Below are positions 1 through 7,101 of a stretch of 41,775 nucleotides of DNA, in pieces. Source of the stretch: Candidatus Mcinerneyibacteriota bacterium (GTDB lineage Bacteria; Macinerneyibacteriota; Macinerneyibacteria; Macinerneyibacteriales; DSCS01). The notes below the pieces were generated by a model. It saw only the letters and a program-made list of their open reading frames with translations, was not told the DNA's origin and did not search any database. A program made the translations under genes and the position numbers. The stretch is taken from NCBI GenBank assembly GCA_016937175.1, contig JAFGWL010000009.1, positions 1 through 41,775 of the forward strand. The letters are read 5' to 3'. Positions within the stretch are counted from its first letter, which is position 1, and each line of letters starts with the position of its first letter.

Positions 1-396
1 ACCCGGGCCCATGAACTTCTGAATAAAGTGGGATTGTCTGATAAAGCCGGATCCTATCCCTCCAGCCTTTCGGGCGGGCAGAAACAAAGGGTGGCCATTG
101 CCAGGGCCCTGGCCATGGAGCCAAAAGTCATGCTCTTCGACGAGCCCACATCGGCTCTCGATCCTGAACTGGTGGGAGAAGTCCTCCTGGTCATGGAGGA
201 CCTGGCCAGAGAGGGAATGACCATGATCGTGGTGACCCATGAGATGTGGTTTGCCAGAGAAGCCGCCGACCGGGTCATCTTCATGGACGAAGGCGTCTTC
301 CTGGAATCGGGACCCCCTGACAAAATCTTTACTGAGCCGGAAGAGGAGAGGACCAAAGCTTTTTTAAGTAAGATCCTGGCTTCTCCCAATACATGA
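1..396 (+). CDS. Polar amino acid ABC transporter ATP-binding protein (5' truncated)
   Basis: This is the C-terminal part of an ABC ATPase; the open frame continues past base 1, so the Walker A region lies outside the window. The signature motif [15 protein letters not shown], the Walker B/D-loop [10 protein letters not shown] and the H-loop VTHEM are all visible. [16 protein letters not shown] and the tail [10 protein letters not shown] are typical of the GlnQ/HisP group that powers uptake of polar amino acids together with a periplasmic binding protein and a permease. It would sit on the cytoplasmic face of the inner membrane. The substrate cannot be told from this fragment. The next gene begins 28 bp downstream on the same strand, so the two may be co-transcribed. 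Confidence 0.93.
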   Translation, partial: TRAHELLNKVGLSDKAGSYPSSLSGGQKQRVAIARALAMEPKVMLFDEPTSALDPELVGEVLLVMEDLAREGMTMIVVTHEMWFAREAADRVIFMDEGVFLESGPPDKIFTEPEEERTKAFLSKILASPNT

Positions 397-424
397 TCTA
401 AACTAACAAAAAAAGGAAAAAAAT

Positions 425-982
425 ATGGCCTGGATCAAAGTCATCCCCCCTGAAGAGGCTGAAGGAGCCCTGAAGAGGTGTTATGAGGAGATAAGAAAAT
501 CGCGCGGAAAACTGGCGCATATCCACACGATTCACAGCCTGAACCCGGAATCGTTGAAAAACCATATGGACCTTTACATGACGATCATGTTCAGCCGTTC
601 GGGCCTGTCCCGAAAAGAGCGGGAGATGATCGCTGTGGTCGTTTCGGCCTCCAATCAATGCCCCTATTGCATCCGTCACCATGGAGAAGCTCTGAACTAC
701 TACTGGAAAGACAGGGAAAAACTTGAACGTTTTACCGTTGACTATTCATCTGTCCCTTTGAGCGAGAAGCAATCTGCCATGCTGTCCTACACCAGGTCTT
801 TAACCAAGGATCCCTCTTCGGTGGATAAGGGCTCAGTGGGCCAGATGAAAAAGGCCGGCTTCTCTGATGAAGAGGTCCTCAATATCAACCTTATCGTCTC
901 CTATTTCAATTTTGTCAACAGGGTCGCCATGGGTCTTGGCGTCGAGACGCCTGAAGGCGAGGCCTCAGGCTATCAATATTAG
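425..982 (+). CDS. AhpD-like / carboxymuconolactone decarboxylase family, peroxidase-related protein
   Basis: This 185-residue protein has the AhpD-fold active-site signature Cys79-Pro-Tyr-Cys82 followed by His86 (CPYCIRHHG). The protein matches the uncharacterised peroxidase-related branch of the CMD/AhpD family in length and layout. AhpD relatives use the CxxC pair and a proton-relay histidine to reduce peroxides or disulfides, and that role is inferred here. The purine-rich stretch AAAAAAAGGAAAAAA just before the ATG serves as ribosome binding site. It follows the ABC ATPase gene by 28 bp and is closed by a strong hairpin at 991-1016. Given the redox-stress genes further on, a peroxide-related function is plausible but its substrate is unknown. 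Confidence 0.85.
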   Translation: MAWIKVIPPEEAEGALKRCYEEIRKSRGKLAHIHTIHSLNPESLKNHMDLYMTIMFSRSGLSRKEREMIAVVVSASNQCPYCIRHHGEALNYYWKDREKLERFTVDYSSVPLSEKQSAMLSYTRSLTKDPSSVDKGSVGQMKKAGFSDEEVLNINLIVSYFNFVNRVAMGLGVETPEGEASGYQY

Positions 983-990
983 GAAGAAAA

Positions 991-1016
991 GGCTCCCGTC
1001 TTTTAAGACGGGAGCC
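991..1016. terminator. Bidirectional intrinsic terminator between convergent genes
   Basis: A perfect 10-bp stem, GGCTCCCGTC / GACGGGAGCC, has a 6-nt TTTTAA loop. Read on the minus strand the stem is followed directly by TTTTCTT, and it lies just past the stop of the minus-strand barrel gene. On the plus strand a T-run follows after about 8 nt. It probably serves both convergent transcription units. Confidence 0.8.
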
Positions 1017-1028
1017 GAAGATAGTTTT

Positions 1029-1676
1029 TTACAGATTGATGCCTAACCCGATGGTCAGGGTACGCGGGATCGCTTCCATTTCTTCAGGCATCAGCTCCTG
1101 ATCTTCGCTGATGACATTAGAGAAACCGTAGGTATAACGTAATTCACCGAAGAATTTCCCGGTGATCTCATACTTAGCGCCGACGGCAGCACTGAACTGA
1201 AAACGGTTCAGCCATTCGCCGAAATCATACCCCATATATTCGGCGACATCGGGGTCTTCCACATCATAGACCATCTTATAACCGCCACTTAAGGCATAGC
1301 CCAGTACCGGGCCGGCATAGAGGGTCATCTTCTCCATGGGAAGATAGGTGAAGAGGACAGGCAGCTCAAGGACATTACCAAAAATATAGATGTTCTCGGT
1401 ATACCCTGAACCTTCATAAGAATAACGGTCTCCAAGTTCCAAGTAGTTGAGCTCCGCGGTGATCCCCATCTTCTCATTCATCATATGACGGGCCCACACT
1501 CCGCAGTAGAATCCCATCTTCATCTTTGCTTCCAGATCAGAACCTTCTGTAGGGTCCGGATCCACAGCCATGTTCCCCAAGACCATCCCGGCCCTTAATC
1601 CATAATTCAACTCAAGCGCCGAAGCCATGGAGGCAACGGCGATGATCAAAATAAGAGAAATAAGTAATCTTTTCAT
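1029..1676 (-). CDS. Outer-membrane beta-barrel protein, paralog A1
   Basis: The 215-residue protein starts with a Sec signal peptide (MKRLLISLILIIAVASMASA, probable cleavage after residue 20). Alternating amphipathic strands, rich in Gly and aromatic residues, follow to the very C-terminus, which ends in a hydrophobic strand (LTIGLGINL). This is the layout of small 8-strand OmpA/OmpX-like or PF13568-type outer-membrane barrels. It shares the block MEKMTLYAGPVLGYAL and FFGELRYTYGFSN with its four neighbours and is closest to the gene at 2485-3135. It follows paralog B1 by 33 bp with an AAGGAGGG site, so the two form a two-gene operon ending at the hairpin 991-1016. Substrate or ligand is unknown. 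Confidence 0.85.
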   Translation of the reverse strand: MKRLLISLILIIAVASMASALELNYGLRAGMVLGNMAVDPDPTEGSDLEAKMKMGFYCGVWARHMMNEKMGITAELNYLELGDRYSYEGSGYTENIYIFGNVLELPVLFTYLPMEKMTLYAGPVLGYALSGGYKMVYDVEDPDVAEYMGYDFGEWLNRFQFSAAVGAKYEITGKFFGELRYTYGFSNVISEDQELMPEEMEAIPRTLTIGLGINL

Positions 1677-1709
1677 TTATTCCCTCCTTCTTGTTCAGAA
1701 GCTTTCAGC

Positions 1710-2357
1710 CTACAGGTTCACTCCGAACCCGATGGTGAGTGTGCTGGTCTTCCCTTCTGTCTCCGGGGGCAGTTCAGGGTTGTCATCCGAAAACATATTG
1801 GACATCCCGTAAATATAGCGTATCTCGCCGAAATACTTCCCGGCAAACTGATAGCGTCCGCCCACCGCGGCGCTGAACTCAAAGCGGTTGATCCACTCAT
1901 TCATATCAAGGCCTTCATACCAGGAGATTGCGGGATCGTCGATGGATACTTTATACTTGTAGCCCCCTTTGAGGACATAACCCAGGACAGGGCCTGCATA
2001 AAGGGTCATCTTTTCCATGGGGAGAAAGTAGAAGAGAACCGGCATCTCCAGGATTTTTCCGTAAAACATGTAGTTAACATCATCCCCGGACTCCTCATTG
2101 TAATAGCGGTCCCCCTTCTGGATGTAATTGAGTTCTCCCATGAGGCCCATGGTCTCGCTCAAAGGATATTGGACAAAGACACCGCCGTAAAAACCCATCT
2201 TGATCACATCATCAAAATCAGTAGATCCCCACTCTTCAAACTCCGGATCCAACGCCATGTTCCCCAGAGCAACTCCTCCGCGGACACCATAATCCAAAGC
2301 CATACTCATGCCCACGACCATGAAACACGTCAACAAAAGCACAATCATTTTTTTCAT
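1710..2357 (-). CDS. Outer-membrane beta-barrel protein, paralog B1
   Basis: This 215-residue protein has a signal peptide (about residues 1-20, ending GMSMA) followed by the same barrel as its neighbours. Shared blocks are MEKMTLYAGPVLGYVLKGGY and the terminal strand LTIGFGVNL. Its signal peptide and the first 40 residues are almost identical to those of B2 at 3162-3812, which marks these two as recent duplicates. It is the first gene of the B1-A1 operon, with a promoter at 2379-2406 and the ribosome site AAGGAGG placed before the ATG. Likely an outer-membrane structural, adhesive or small-molecule channel protein; no function can be assigned. Confidence 0.85.
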   Translation of the reverse strand: MKKMIVLLLTCFMVVGMSMALDYGVRGGVALGNMALDPEFEEWGSTDFDDVIKMGFYGGVFVQYPLSETMGLMGELNYIQKGDRYYNEESGDDVNYMFYGKILEMPVLFYFLPMEKMTLYAGPVLGYVLKGGYKYKVSIDDPAISWYEGLDMNEWINRFEFSAAVGGRYQFAGKYFGEIRYIYGMSNMFSDDNPELPPETEGKTSTLTIGFGVNL

Positions 2358-2378
2358 AGCAAACCTCCTTATTTTATA

Positions 2379-2406
2379 AGCATATAACCACTTTGAAAAA
2401 TATCAA
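2379..2406 (-). promoter_or_regulatory. Promoter of the B1-A1 barrel operon
   Basis: On the minus strand TTGATA (2401-2406), a 16-bp spacer, then TATGCT (2379-2384). The same architecture (TTGnnA-16-TATrCT) occurs before B2 and before C, in each case just upstream of AAGGAGG and ATG. Confidence 0.65.
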
Positions 2407-2445
2407 GGAAAAATAAAAAACTTTTCTACTGTGATTCTGAAACGA

Positions 2446-2465
2446 CTCCCGCTTCACCGCGGGAG
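2446..2465 (-). terminator. Probable weak terminator after the B2-A2 operon
   Basis: A 7-bp GC-rich stem CTCCCGC / GCGGGAG with a 6-nt loop lies 19 bp after the A2 stop codon. The tail on the minus strand is only moderately T-rich (CGTTTCAG), so termination may be partial. Confidence 0.5.
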
Positions 2466-2484
2466 CCGCAAGACAGATTAAAAA

Positions 2485-3135
2485 TTACAGATTAATCCCC
2501 ATACCGATAGTCAGGGTACGCGGAATCGCTTCAATATTTTCAATGAAAAGCTCCTGGTCCTCGTTTATGATATTGGAGAACCCGTAAGTATAACGCACTT
2601 CTCCAAAGAACGTCTCCGTAATCTCATATTTGATGCCGGCTGCCGCACTGAATTGAAAACGGTTCAGCCATTCACCGAAATCATAACCCATGTGTTCAGT
2701 CACATCGGGATCATCCCAGTCCGCGACCATTTTATAACCACCGCTTAAGGCATAACCCAGCACTGGGCCGGCATAGAGAGTCATCTTCTCCATGGGGAGA
2801 TAAGTAAAGAGAATGGGGAGCTCCAAGACGTTCTGAATCATATAGAAATACTCCGTGTATCCCGATCCTTCGTCAGCATACCGCTTTCCCTGCTCCACAT
2901 AGTTAAGCTCCGCGGTGATCCCCATCTTCTCATTCATCATATGACGGGCCCAGATTCCGCAGTAAAAGCCCATCTTCATCTTCTTTTCCAAACTGGGCTC
3001 CAAGTCAGAAATATCAGGATCTACGGCCATATTGTCAATGGCCAAACCGGTGCGTAGTCCATAATTCAAATCCAACGCTGTCGCCATAGCGACAACAGCG
3101 ACAATTAAAATAAGAGAAATCATTACTTTTTTCAT
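2485..3135 (-). CDS. Outer-membrane beta-barrel protein, paralog A2
   Basis: This 216-residue protein has a signal peptide (MKKVMISLILIVAVVAMATA) and a barrel body that matches A1 along its whole length, including ARHMMNEKMGITAELNY and FGEWLNRFQFSAA. The terminal strand is LTIGMGINL. The first part after the signal peptide and the extracellular-loop positions (for example around residues 35-50 and 85-95) vary most, as expected of exposed loops. It lies 26 bp after B2 and uses the same leader AGGAGGTTTACT-ATG. The B2-A2 pair therefore repeats the B1-A1 pair in order, spacing and orientation. Confidence 0.85.
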   Translation of the reverse strand: MKKVMISLILIVAVVAMATALDLNYGLRTGLAIDNMAVDPDISDLEPSLEKKMKMGFYCGIWARHMMNEKMGITAELNYVEQGKRYADEGSGYTEYFYMIQNVLELPILFTYLPMEKMTLYAGPVLGYALSGGYKMVADWDDPDVTEHMGYDFGEWLNRFQFSAAAGIKYEITETFFGEVRYTYGFSNIINEDQELFIENIEAIPRTLTIGMGINL

Positions 3136-3161
3136 AGTAAACCTCCTTTTACCCAGCCCGC

Positions 3162-3812
3162 TTACAGGTTCACGCCGAACCCGATGGTCAATGTGCTGGT
3201 TTTGCCTTCCATTTCATCGGGTAACATACCATCGGTATCATCCTTAAATATATTTGAGAACCCGTAAATATAGCGGACTTCCCCAAAATATTTCCCTGCA
3301 AACTGATAGCGTCCGCCTGCTGCAACACTCAACTCAAAGCGGTTGATATACTCATTCATGTCCAGACCCTGATATTGACTAACATCGGGATCATCATAAT
3401 TAATCTTGTACTGATAACCCCCTTTGAGCACATAACCCAAGACAGGGCCGGCATACAGGGTCATCTTCTCCATGGGGAGAAAATAGAAAAGAACCGGCAT
3501 CTCCAGGACTTTGCCGTAGAAGATATAATTGATATCATCTCCGGATTCTTCAAAATAATAATTATCACCTTTCTGGATGAAATTGAGTTCTCCCATGATT
3601 CCCATGGTCTCACTCAGAGGATACTGGACAAAGACGCCGCCGTAAAAACCCATCTTGATCTTGTCTTCCGCATCAGGCGGCCCCCACTCGTCAAACTCCG
3701 GGTCCAGGGCCATGTTCCCTAAAGACAAACCACCCCTGACACCGTAATCCAACGCCATACTCATACCCACAACCATGAAACACGTCAACAAAAGCACAAC
3801 CGTTTTTTTCAT
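3162..3812 (-). CDS. Outer-membrane beta-barrel protein, paralog B2
   Basis: The 216-residue protein starts with MKKTVVLLLTCFMVVGMSMA, a signal peptide nearly identical to that of B1. I chose the ATG at 3812 because AAGGAGG precedes it at ideal spacing. A longer in-frame start at 3860 would lie inside the promoter (-35 at 3855-3860, -10 at 3833-3838). The body carries the family blocks MEKMTLYAGPVLGYVLKGGY and YFGEVRYIYGFSN and ends LTIGFGVNL. It is the first gene of the B2-A2 operon. Outer-membrane location is inferred from signal peptide and strand pattern; function is unknown. Confidence 0.85.
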   Translation of the reverse strand: MKKTVVLLLTCFMVVGMSMALDYGVRGGLSLGNMALDPEFDEWGPPDAEDKIKMGFYGGVFVQYPLSETMGIMGELNFIQKGDNYYFEESGDDINYIFYGKVLEMPVLFYFLPMEKMTLYAGPVLGYVLKGGYQYKINYDDPDVSQYQGLDMNEYINRFELSVAAGGRYQFAGKYFGEVRYIYGFSNIFKDDTDGMLPDEMEGKTSTLTIGFGVNL

Positions 3813-3832
3813 AGTAAACCTCCTTAATGTAA

Positions 3833-3860
3833 AGTATATCACCGAGTTATCTGTTTGCAA
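3833..3860 (-). promoter_or_regulatory. Promoter of the B2-A2 barrel operon
   Basis: Minus strand: TTGCAA (3855-3860), 16-bp spacer, TATACT (3833-3838), then a short leader with AAGGAGG. It rules out the upstream start codon of B2. Confidence 0.7.
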
Positions 3861-3885
3861 GGAACTTGTAAAATATTACTAAAAA

Positions 3886-3906
3886 CCCCCGGAAGAGACC
3901 CGGGGG
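3886..3906 (-). terminator. Intrinsic terminator of barrel gene C
   Basis: Stem CCCCCGG / CCGGGGG with a 7-nt loop, followed on the minus strand by TTTTTAGTAAT, 28 bp past the stop of gene C. Confidence 0.85.
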
Positions 3907-3934
3907 CTGAAAACGTGTTTTCTCTGAGGAGATC

Positions 3935-4582
3935 TTACAGCTGGACACCGATCCCAAAGGAGAAGGAGCGTGTCTTGCCCTCGAGATCATCAGGAAACAG
4001 ACCGTCCTCTTTGAACATATTACTGAAGCCCAGGGTATACCGGAGTTCTCCGAAGTAGCGGCCGGCAAACTGATACCGGGCCCCGATGGCAGCGCTCAGT
4101 TCGAAGCGGTTCAGGAATTCCCCCATGTCATATCCCATATACTGGCTGATCTCCGGATCCGGAATGTCAACGACCTGGACATATCCCCCTTTCAGAAGAT
4201 AACCGAAGACCGGGCCTGCATAAAGATGCATCTTCTCCATGGGCACATAGTAGAAGAGGAGGGGCAGTTCAATGAAATTTCCGTAGAAGTTGAACCAGAT
4301 ATCATCTGTTGTTTCTGTTATCTTATTCTTGTCGCCCTTCTGGACATAGTTGAGCTCAGCCATAAGGCCCATGTTTTCTCCCAGGGGATACTGTATCCAG
4401 AGTCCTGCATAGAACTTGACCGCGATCTCATCGTCGGTGGGCGGCCCCCACTCGTCCAGTTCAGGGTCCAACGACATACTGGCCAGAGACAGCCCTGTCC
4501 GCACGCCGTAGTTCATGTCCGCACTAAAGGCAACACCAACAGCCATCACAGTCACTACAACAAGCAGCACCAGTCGTTTCAT
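3935..4582 (-). CDS. Outer-membrane beta-barrel protein, paralog C
   Basis: The fifth member of the array: 215 residues with a signal peptide (MKRLVLLVVVTVMAVGVAFS, then ADMNYGVRTG). It has the family barrel with MEKMHLYAGPVFGYLLKGGY and YFGELRYTLGFSNMF, and the terminal strand FSFGIGVQL. It resembles the B type in the region DPELDEWGPP but is more divergent than the A and B pairs are from their duplicates. It forms its own transcription unit, with a promoter at 4609-4636, ribosome site AAAGGAGG and the terminator at 3886-3906. It may be the oldest copy. Confidence 0.85.
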   Translation of the reverse strand: MKRLVLLVVVTVMAVGVAFSADMNYGVRTGLSLASMSLDPELDEWGPPTDDEIAVKFYAGLWIQYPLGENMGLMAELNYVQKGDKNKITETTDDIWFNFYGNFIELPLLFYYVPMEKMHLYAGPVFGYLLKGGYVQVVDIPDPEISQYMGYDMGEFLNRFELSAAIGARYQFAGRYFGELRYTLGFSNMFKEDGLFPDDLEGKTRSFSFGIGVQL

Positions 4583-4600
4583 AATAAGCCTCCTTTGCTT

Positions 4601-4636
4601 ATCCTATAAGTATAGGATAAATTAGCAAGATAACAA
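4601..4636 (-). promoter_or_regulatory. Promoter of barrel gene C with overlapping palindrome
   Basis: Minus strand: TTGTTA (4631-4636), 16-bp spacer, TATACT (4609-4614). An inverted repeat ATCCTAT-AAGT-ATAGGAT (4601-4618) covers the -10 box and start-site region. It is absent from the other two barrel promoters, so it may be an operator specific to gene C. Confidence 0.6.
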
Positions 4637-4727
4637 GGCTATTCATCACGTTCTATCCAGAGCCAGTTGTGCCATGACAGGAGTAAAAGCTCAAAGCTTT
4701 TGTCGGATTTCATATTGTCTATAAAGA

Positions 4728-4834
4728 AATTGTCATTCAAATACTTCACGGAATTTAAGTGACGGGGTGAGTAAGTTTGATTGATATATCCGTTAGTTGC
4801 GAAGCACTAAAGAACCGGGAACAAGATCGGTAGA
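4728..4834 (+). repeat. Structured intergenic element, copy 1
   Basis: This is the first copy of a degenerate direct repeat. It opens with a 32-nt imperfect hairpin (GTC at 4732 to GAC at 4763). A block ending CGTTAGT (to about 4797) follows, then AACCGGG at 4813-4819. A T-run (GATTTTTTTA) lies at 4862-4871. No reading frame of note crosses it. See copy 2 for alignment. Confidence 0.6.
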
Positions 4835-4881
4835 TCATCTGTTCGTCGATCTGTCATTCCTGATTTTTTTAGAGAAAAAGG

Positions 4882-4996
4882 AATTGTCCCTCAAATCCTG
4901 TAAAGGATTTAAGGGACGGCGTAACAAAGCTTGATTGTCATGCTCGTTAGTAGTAAAGTGAAGCCCTCTGGAAAAACCGGGCACAGGATCAGCTGA
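4882..4996 (+). repeat. Structured intergenic element, copy 2
   Basis: The second copy lies 154 bp further on. Its hairpin GTCCCTCAAATCCT-GTAA-AGGATTTAAGGGAC (4886-4917) has the same 32-nt length as that of copy 1. The next 34 nt also align without gaps, giving about 47 matches in the first 66 nt. AACCGGG recurs at 4975-4981. At hairpin pair 4/29, A-T in copy 1 becomes C-G in copy 2, a compensating change, and the single internal C-A mismatch is kept. The rest of 4583-5048 holds no gene that I can support. Confidence 0.6.
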
Positions 4997-5030
4997 AAAG
5001 CATTGCAACATTTTTCATCCCGGGTTTTTT
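4973..5030 (+). terminator. Terminator-like long hairpin before the small membrane gene
   Basis: AAAACCGGG (4973-4981) can pair with CCCGGGTTTT (5019-5028) across a loop of about 37 nt, and a T-run follows. This could end a short plus-strand RNA that includes repeat copy 2, or act as an attenuator for the gene at 5049. Confidence 0.35.
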
Positions 5031-5048
5031 GGGTTTTCAGGAGGTCGT

Positions 5049-5165
5049 ATGTCAACTTCATTTTTTATTTTTTTATTCTTGATTTTCGGTCTTCTTCTCT
5101 TCGACATCATCATAAGGATAGTTGATCATCACAATACAAGAAGAAGAGATGATGACGAGACGTGA
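5049..5165 (+). CDS. Small single-span membrane protein, 38 residues
   Basis: ATG at 5049 is preceded at good spacing by CAGGAGG, a near-perfect ribosome binding site. The frame encodes 38 residues: MSTS, then a very hydrophobic stretch FFIFLFLIFGLLLFDIIIRIV (about residues 5-25), then the strongly charged tail DHHNTRRRDDDET. This is the pattern of a one-helix inner-membrane peptide with a cytoplasmic charged tail. It ends 3 bp before the stop codon of the convergent HAD gene. I do not recognise a family. The ribosome site and amphipathic design are the only evidence that it is expressed; function is unknown. Confidence 0.55.
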   Translation: MSTSFFIFLFLIFGLLLFDIIIRIVDHHNTRRRDDDET

Positions 5166-5168
5166 ATC

Positions 5169-5828
5169 TCAGTTAAAAAGAGACTTAATCGTTTCGAAAT
5201 TATCGATACAGTAATCGGGGTTTTCTTTCAACAGCTTCTCCCGGGAATGGGAGCCGGTGGTAATGGCAATAGCTTTGGCGTTCAGGTGACGGGCAGTCTG
5301 AATATCCAGGACGGTATCGCCGATGACATAGAGGGTGTCCGGAAGAGCCCCCAGTTTTTCCTTTGCCTTGCTTCGCGCTGCTTCAGCGATCCCGAAGCGG
5401 TGAAGGGCGTCTTCACCGAACCCTCCCGCGATAAAGAAATCCCACAGGCCGATTTTTCTGAGCTTGTATTCGGCTCCCCTGGAGAGCTCCCCTGTGATTA
5501 GCGCCAGGGGATAGTCCCTCTCAAAAAGGTGCCGTATAAAGGGACAGACGTCGGCATTTGGCCGCCAGATGTCACTTCCAGCGAAACGGGCGAGCTCCTC
5601 TTCATAAAGGGAAAGAAAAAAATCCCATTGGCGTTCTGTAAACTGCATTTTATGATTGGCCAGGACTTCCATAAAGACATCCTTATCGGAGCGCGCCGAA
5701 GTATCGATTCCCTCCATGCCTCCTTGACTATCCAGAAACCGGTCCACCGAACGGGAAAAGGGAAGATCTGTTTTTTCGTCCCGGGTGATGAGAGTTCCGT
5801 TGATATCAAAAAAGATAAGAGGCTTCAT
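5169..5828 (-). CDS. HAD-superfamily hydrolase, phosphoglycolate phosphatase-like
   Basis: This 219-residue protein has the HAD core. Motif I is FFDINGT (Asp8 nucleophile), motif II is LITGE (Thr112), and motif IV is VIGDTVLDIQTA with Asp171 and Asp175. The alpha-helical cap between residues 20 and 90 and the ending AIAITTGSHS resemble phosphoglycolate phosphatase-type (Gph) members that dephosphorylate small metabolites. Oddly, position 10 is Asn where most phosphatases in the family have the second Asp, the general acid/base. That may lower or change its activity. The start is preceded by AAAGGAGA. The substrate is not predictable. Confidence 0.85.
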   Translation of the reverse strand: MKPLIFFDINGTLITRDEKTDLPFSRSVDRFLDSQGGMEGIDTSARSDKDVFMEVLANHKMQFTERQWDFFLSLYEEELARFAGSDIWRPNADVCPFIRHLFERDYPLALITGELSRGAEYKLRKIGLWDFFIAGGFGEDALHRFGIAEAARSKAKEKLGALPDTLYVIGDTVLDIQTARHLNAKAIAITTGSHSREKLLKENPDYCIDNFETIKSLFN

Positions 5829-5847
5829 GGGGTCTCCTTTTAAAAAT

Positions 5848-5893
5848 GAAACTCCCCCTGCAGGAGGTAAGCAGAAGAGACAGGGGGAGTTTC
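5848..5893 (-). terminator. Terminator of the flavodiiron operon
   Basis: A perfect 13-bp stem GAAACTCCCCCTG / CAGGGGGAGTTTC has a 20-nt loop and is followed on the minus strand by ATTTTTAAAA. It begins 4 bp after the fprA stop and separates fprA from the HAD gene. Confidence 0.75.
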
Positions 5894-5896
5894 CGT

Positions 5897-7090
5897 TTAA
5901 TGCGTCTTTTGGGCGATATCTTCTCCGAAGGCCAGGCAGTGAGCACGGGCTTCATCATCGGGGTTCCACATCGCCCGCATCCCTTCGTTCAGAAGCTCAA
6001 AACCGCTTTTTTTCAGCCATTCACTTAAGACGGCCGGGCTTTCGCCGCTCCAACCGTAGGTCCCGAAGGCTGCCGCTTTTTTCTTTTTGAAACCCAGCCC
6101 TTTGATCTCCTCCATGAGCCCGGCCATACCGCTGGTGATTCCTTTTCCTATAGTGGGAGAGCCCACGAGGATCGCCTTTGACCTGAAGACTTCGGTGATG
6201 ATATCGTTTTTATCCGATTTGGAGACATTGAAGAGCTTTACATTCACATCCGGGTCTTTCCTGCGGATGCCTTTGGCGATATGTTCGGCCATGATCCGTG
6301 TCCCGTCCCACATGGTGTCATAGATAAGGGTGATCTGGTTCTCCTGGTAGTCTTTGGCCCATTCCATGTATTGCGTGACGATCTGAACCGGGTTTTCCCG
6401 CCAGATGACTCCGTGGCTGGGGGCGATGATATCGATGGGGATGTTCATGGCCAGGACTTCATTGATCTTCTTTTCAGCCAGGGCGCTGAAAGGGGTCAGG
6501 ATATTGGCATAATACTTGATGCACTCGTTCATCAGTTCATTTTGATCCACCAGGTCGTTGAAGAGATATTCCGACGCGTAATGCTGGCCGAAGGCGTCGT
6601 TACTGAAGAGGATATTGTCTCCGGTAAGGTAGGTCGCCATACTGTCGGGCCAGTGGAGCATGGTCATCTCCACGAAGACAAGCTTTTTCCCATTGCCGAT
6701 GTCGATGGATTCCCCGGTCTTCACCGTCTGAAAGTTCCAGTCCTGATGGTAATGGCCTTTGAGAGACTTGACAGCGTTCGCTGTGCAAATAACGGGTGTA
6801 TCGGGGATATGACGCATGAGTTCCGGTAAAGCGCCGCTGTGGTCGATCTCCCCATGGTTAGCGATGACAAAGTCGATGGTTTTCAAATCCACCTCTTTTT
6901 TCAGGTTTTCCACAAACTCTTTGTCAAAGGGTTTCCAGACCGTGTCGATAAGCACGGTCTTCTCTTCGCGTATCAGATAGGAGTTGTAAGAGGATCCTTT
7001 GTGGGTAGAGTATTCGTCGCCGTGGAATTTGCGCAATTCCCAGTCGATCTTTCCTACCCAGTCCACATTATTCTTCACATTCACTTTCAT
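5897..7090 (-). CDS. fprA: Flavodiiron protein (A-type flavoprotein, O2/NO reductase)
   Basis: This 397-residue protein has two domains. Residues 1-250 form a metallo-beta-lactamase-like di-iron domain with the full ligand set His79-x-Glu81-x-Asp83-His84, His146, Asp165 and His226. Residues 253-397 form a flavodoxin domain with the FMN phosphate loop YDTMWDGTR and the motifs VGSPTIGKG and GTYGWSGE. Family members take electrons from rubredoxin or other carriers and reduce O2 to water or NO to N2O in the cytoplasm of anaerobes. No rubredoxin gene is in the window. It lies 11 bp after the cupin gene and behind a PerR-like box, which fits an oxygen or peroxide response. Confidence 0.96.
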   Translation of the reverse strand: MKVNVKNNVDWVGKIDWELRKFHGDEYSTHKGSSYNSYLIREEKTVLIDTVWKPFDKEFVENLKKEVDLKTIDFVIANHGEIDHSGALPELMRHIPDTPVICTANAVKSLKGHYHQDWNFQTVKTGESIDIGNGKKLVFVEMTMLHWPDSMATYLTGDNILFSNDAFGQHYASEYLFNDLVDQNELMNECIKYYANILTPFSALAEKKINEVLAMNIPIDIIAPSHGVIWRENPVQIVTQYMEWAKDYQENQITLIYDTMWDGTRIMAEHIAKGIRRKDPDVNVKLFNVSKSDKNDIITEVFRSKAILVGSPTIGKGITSGMAGLMEEIKGLGFKKKKAAAFGTYGWSGESPAVLSEWLKKSGFELLNEGMRAMWNPDDEARAHCLAFGEDIAQKTH

Positions 7091-7101
7091 AAACCGCCTC
7101 C

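Noticed and set aside
3813-3860. Longer start for barrel gene B2 adding 16 residues
   Set aside because: It lies inside the promoter (-35 and -10) and has no ribosome site; the ATG at 3812 has a perfect one and yields the family's signal peptide.
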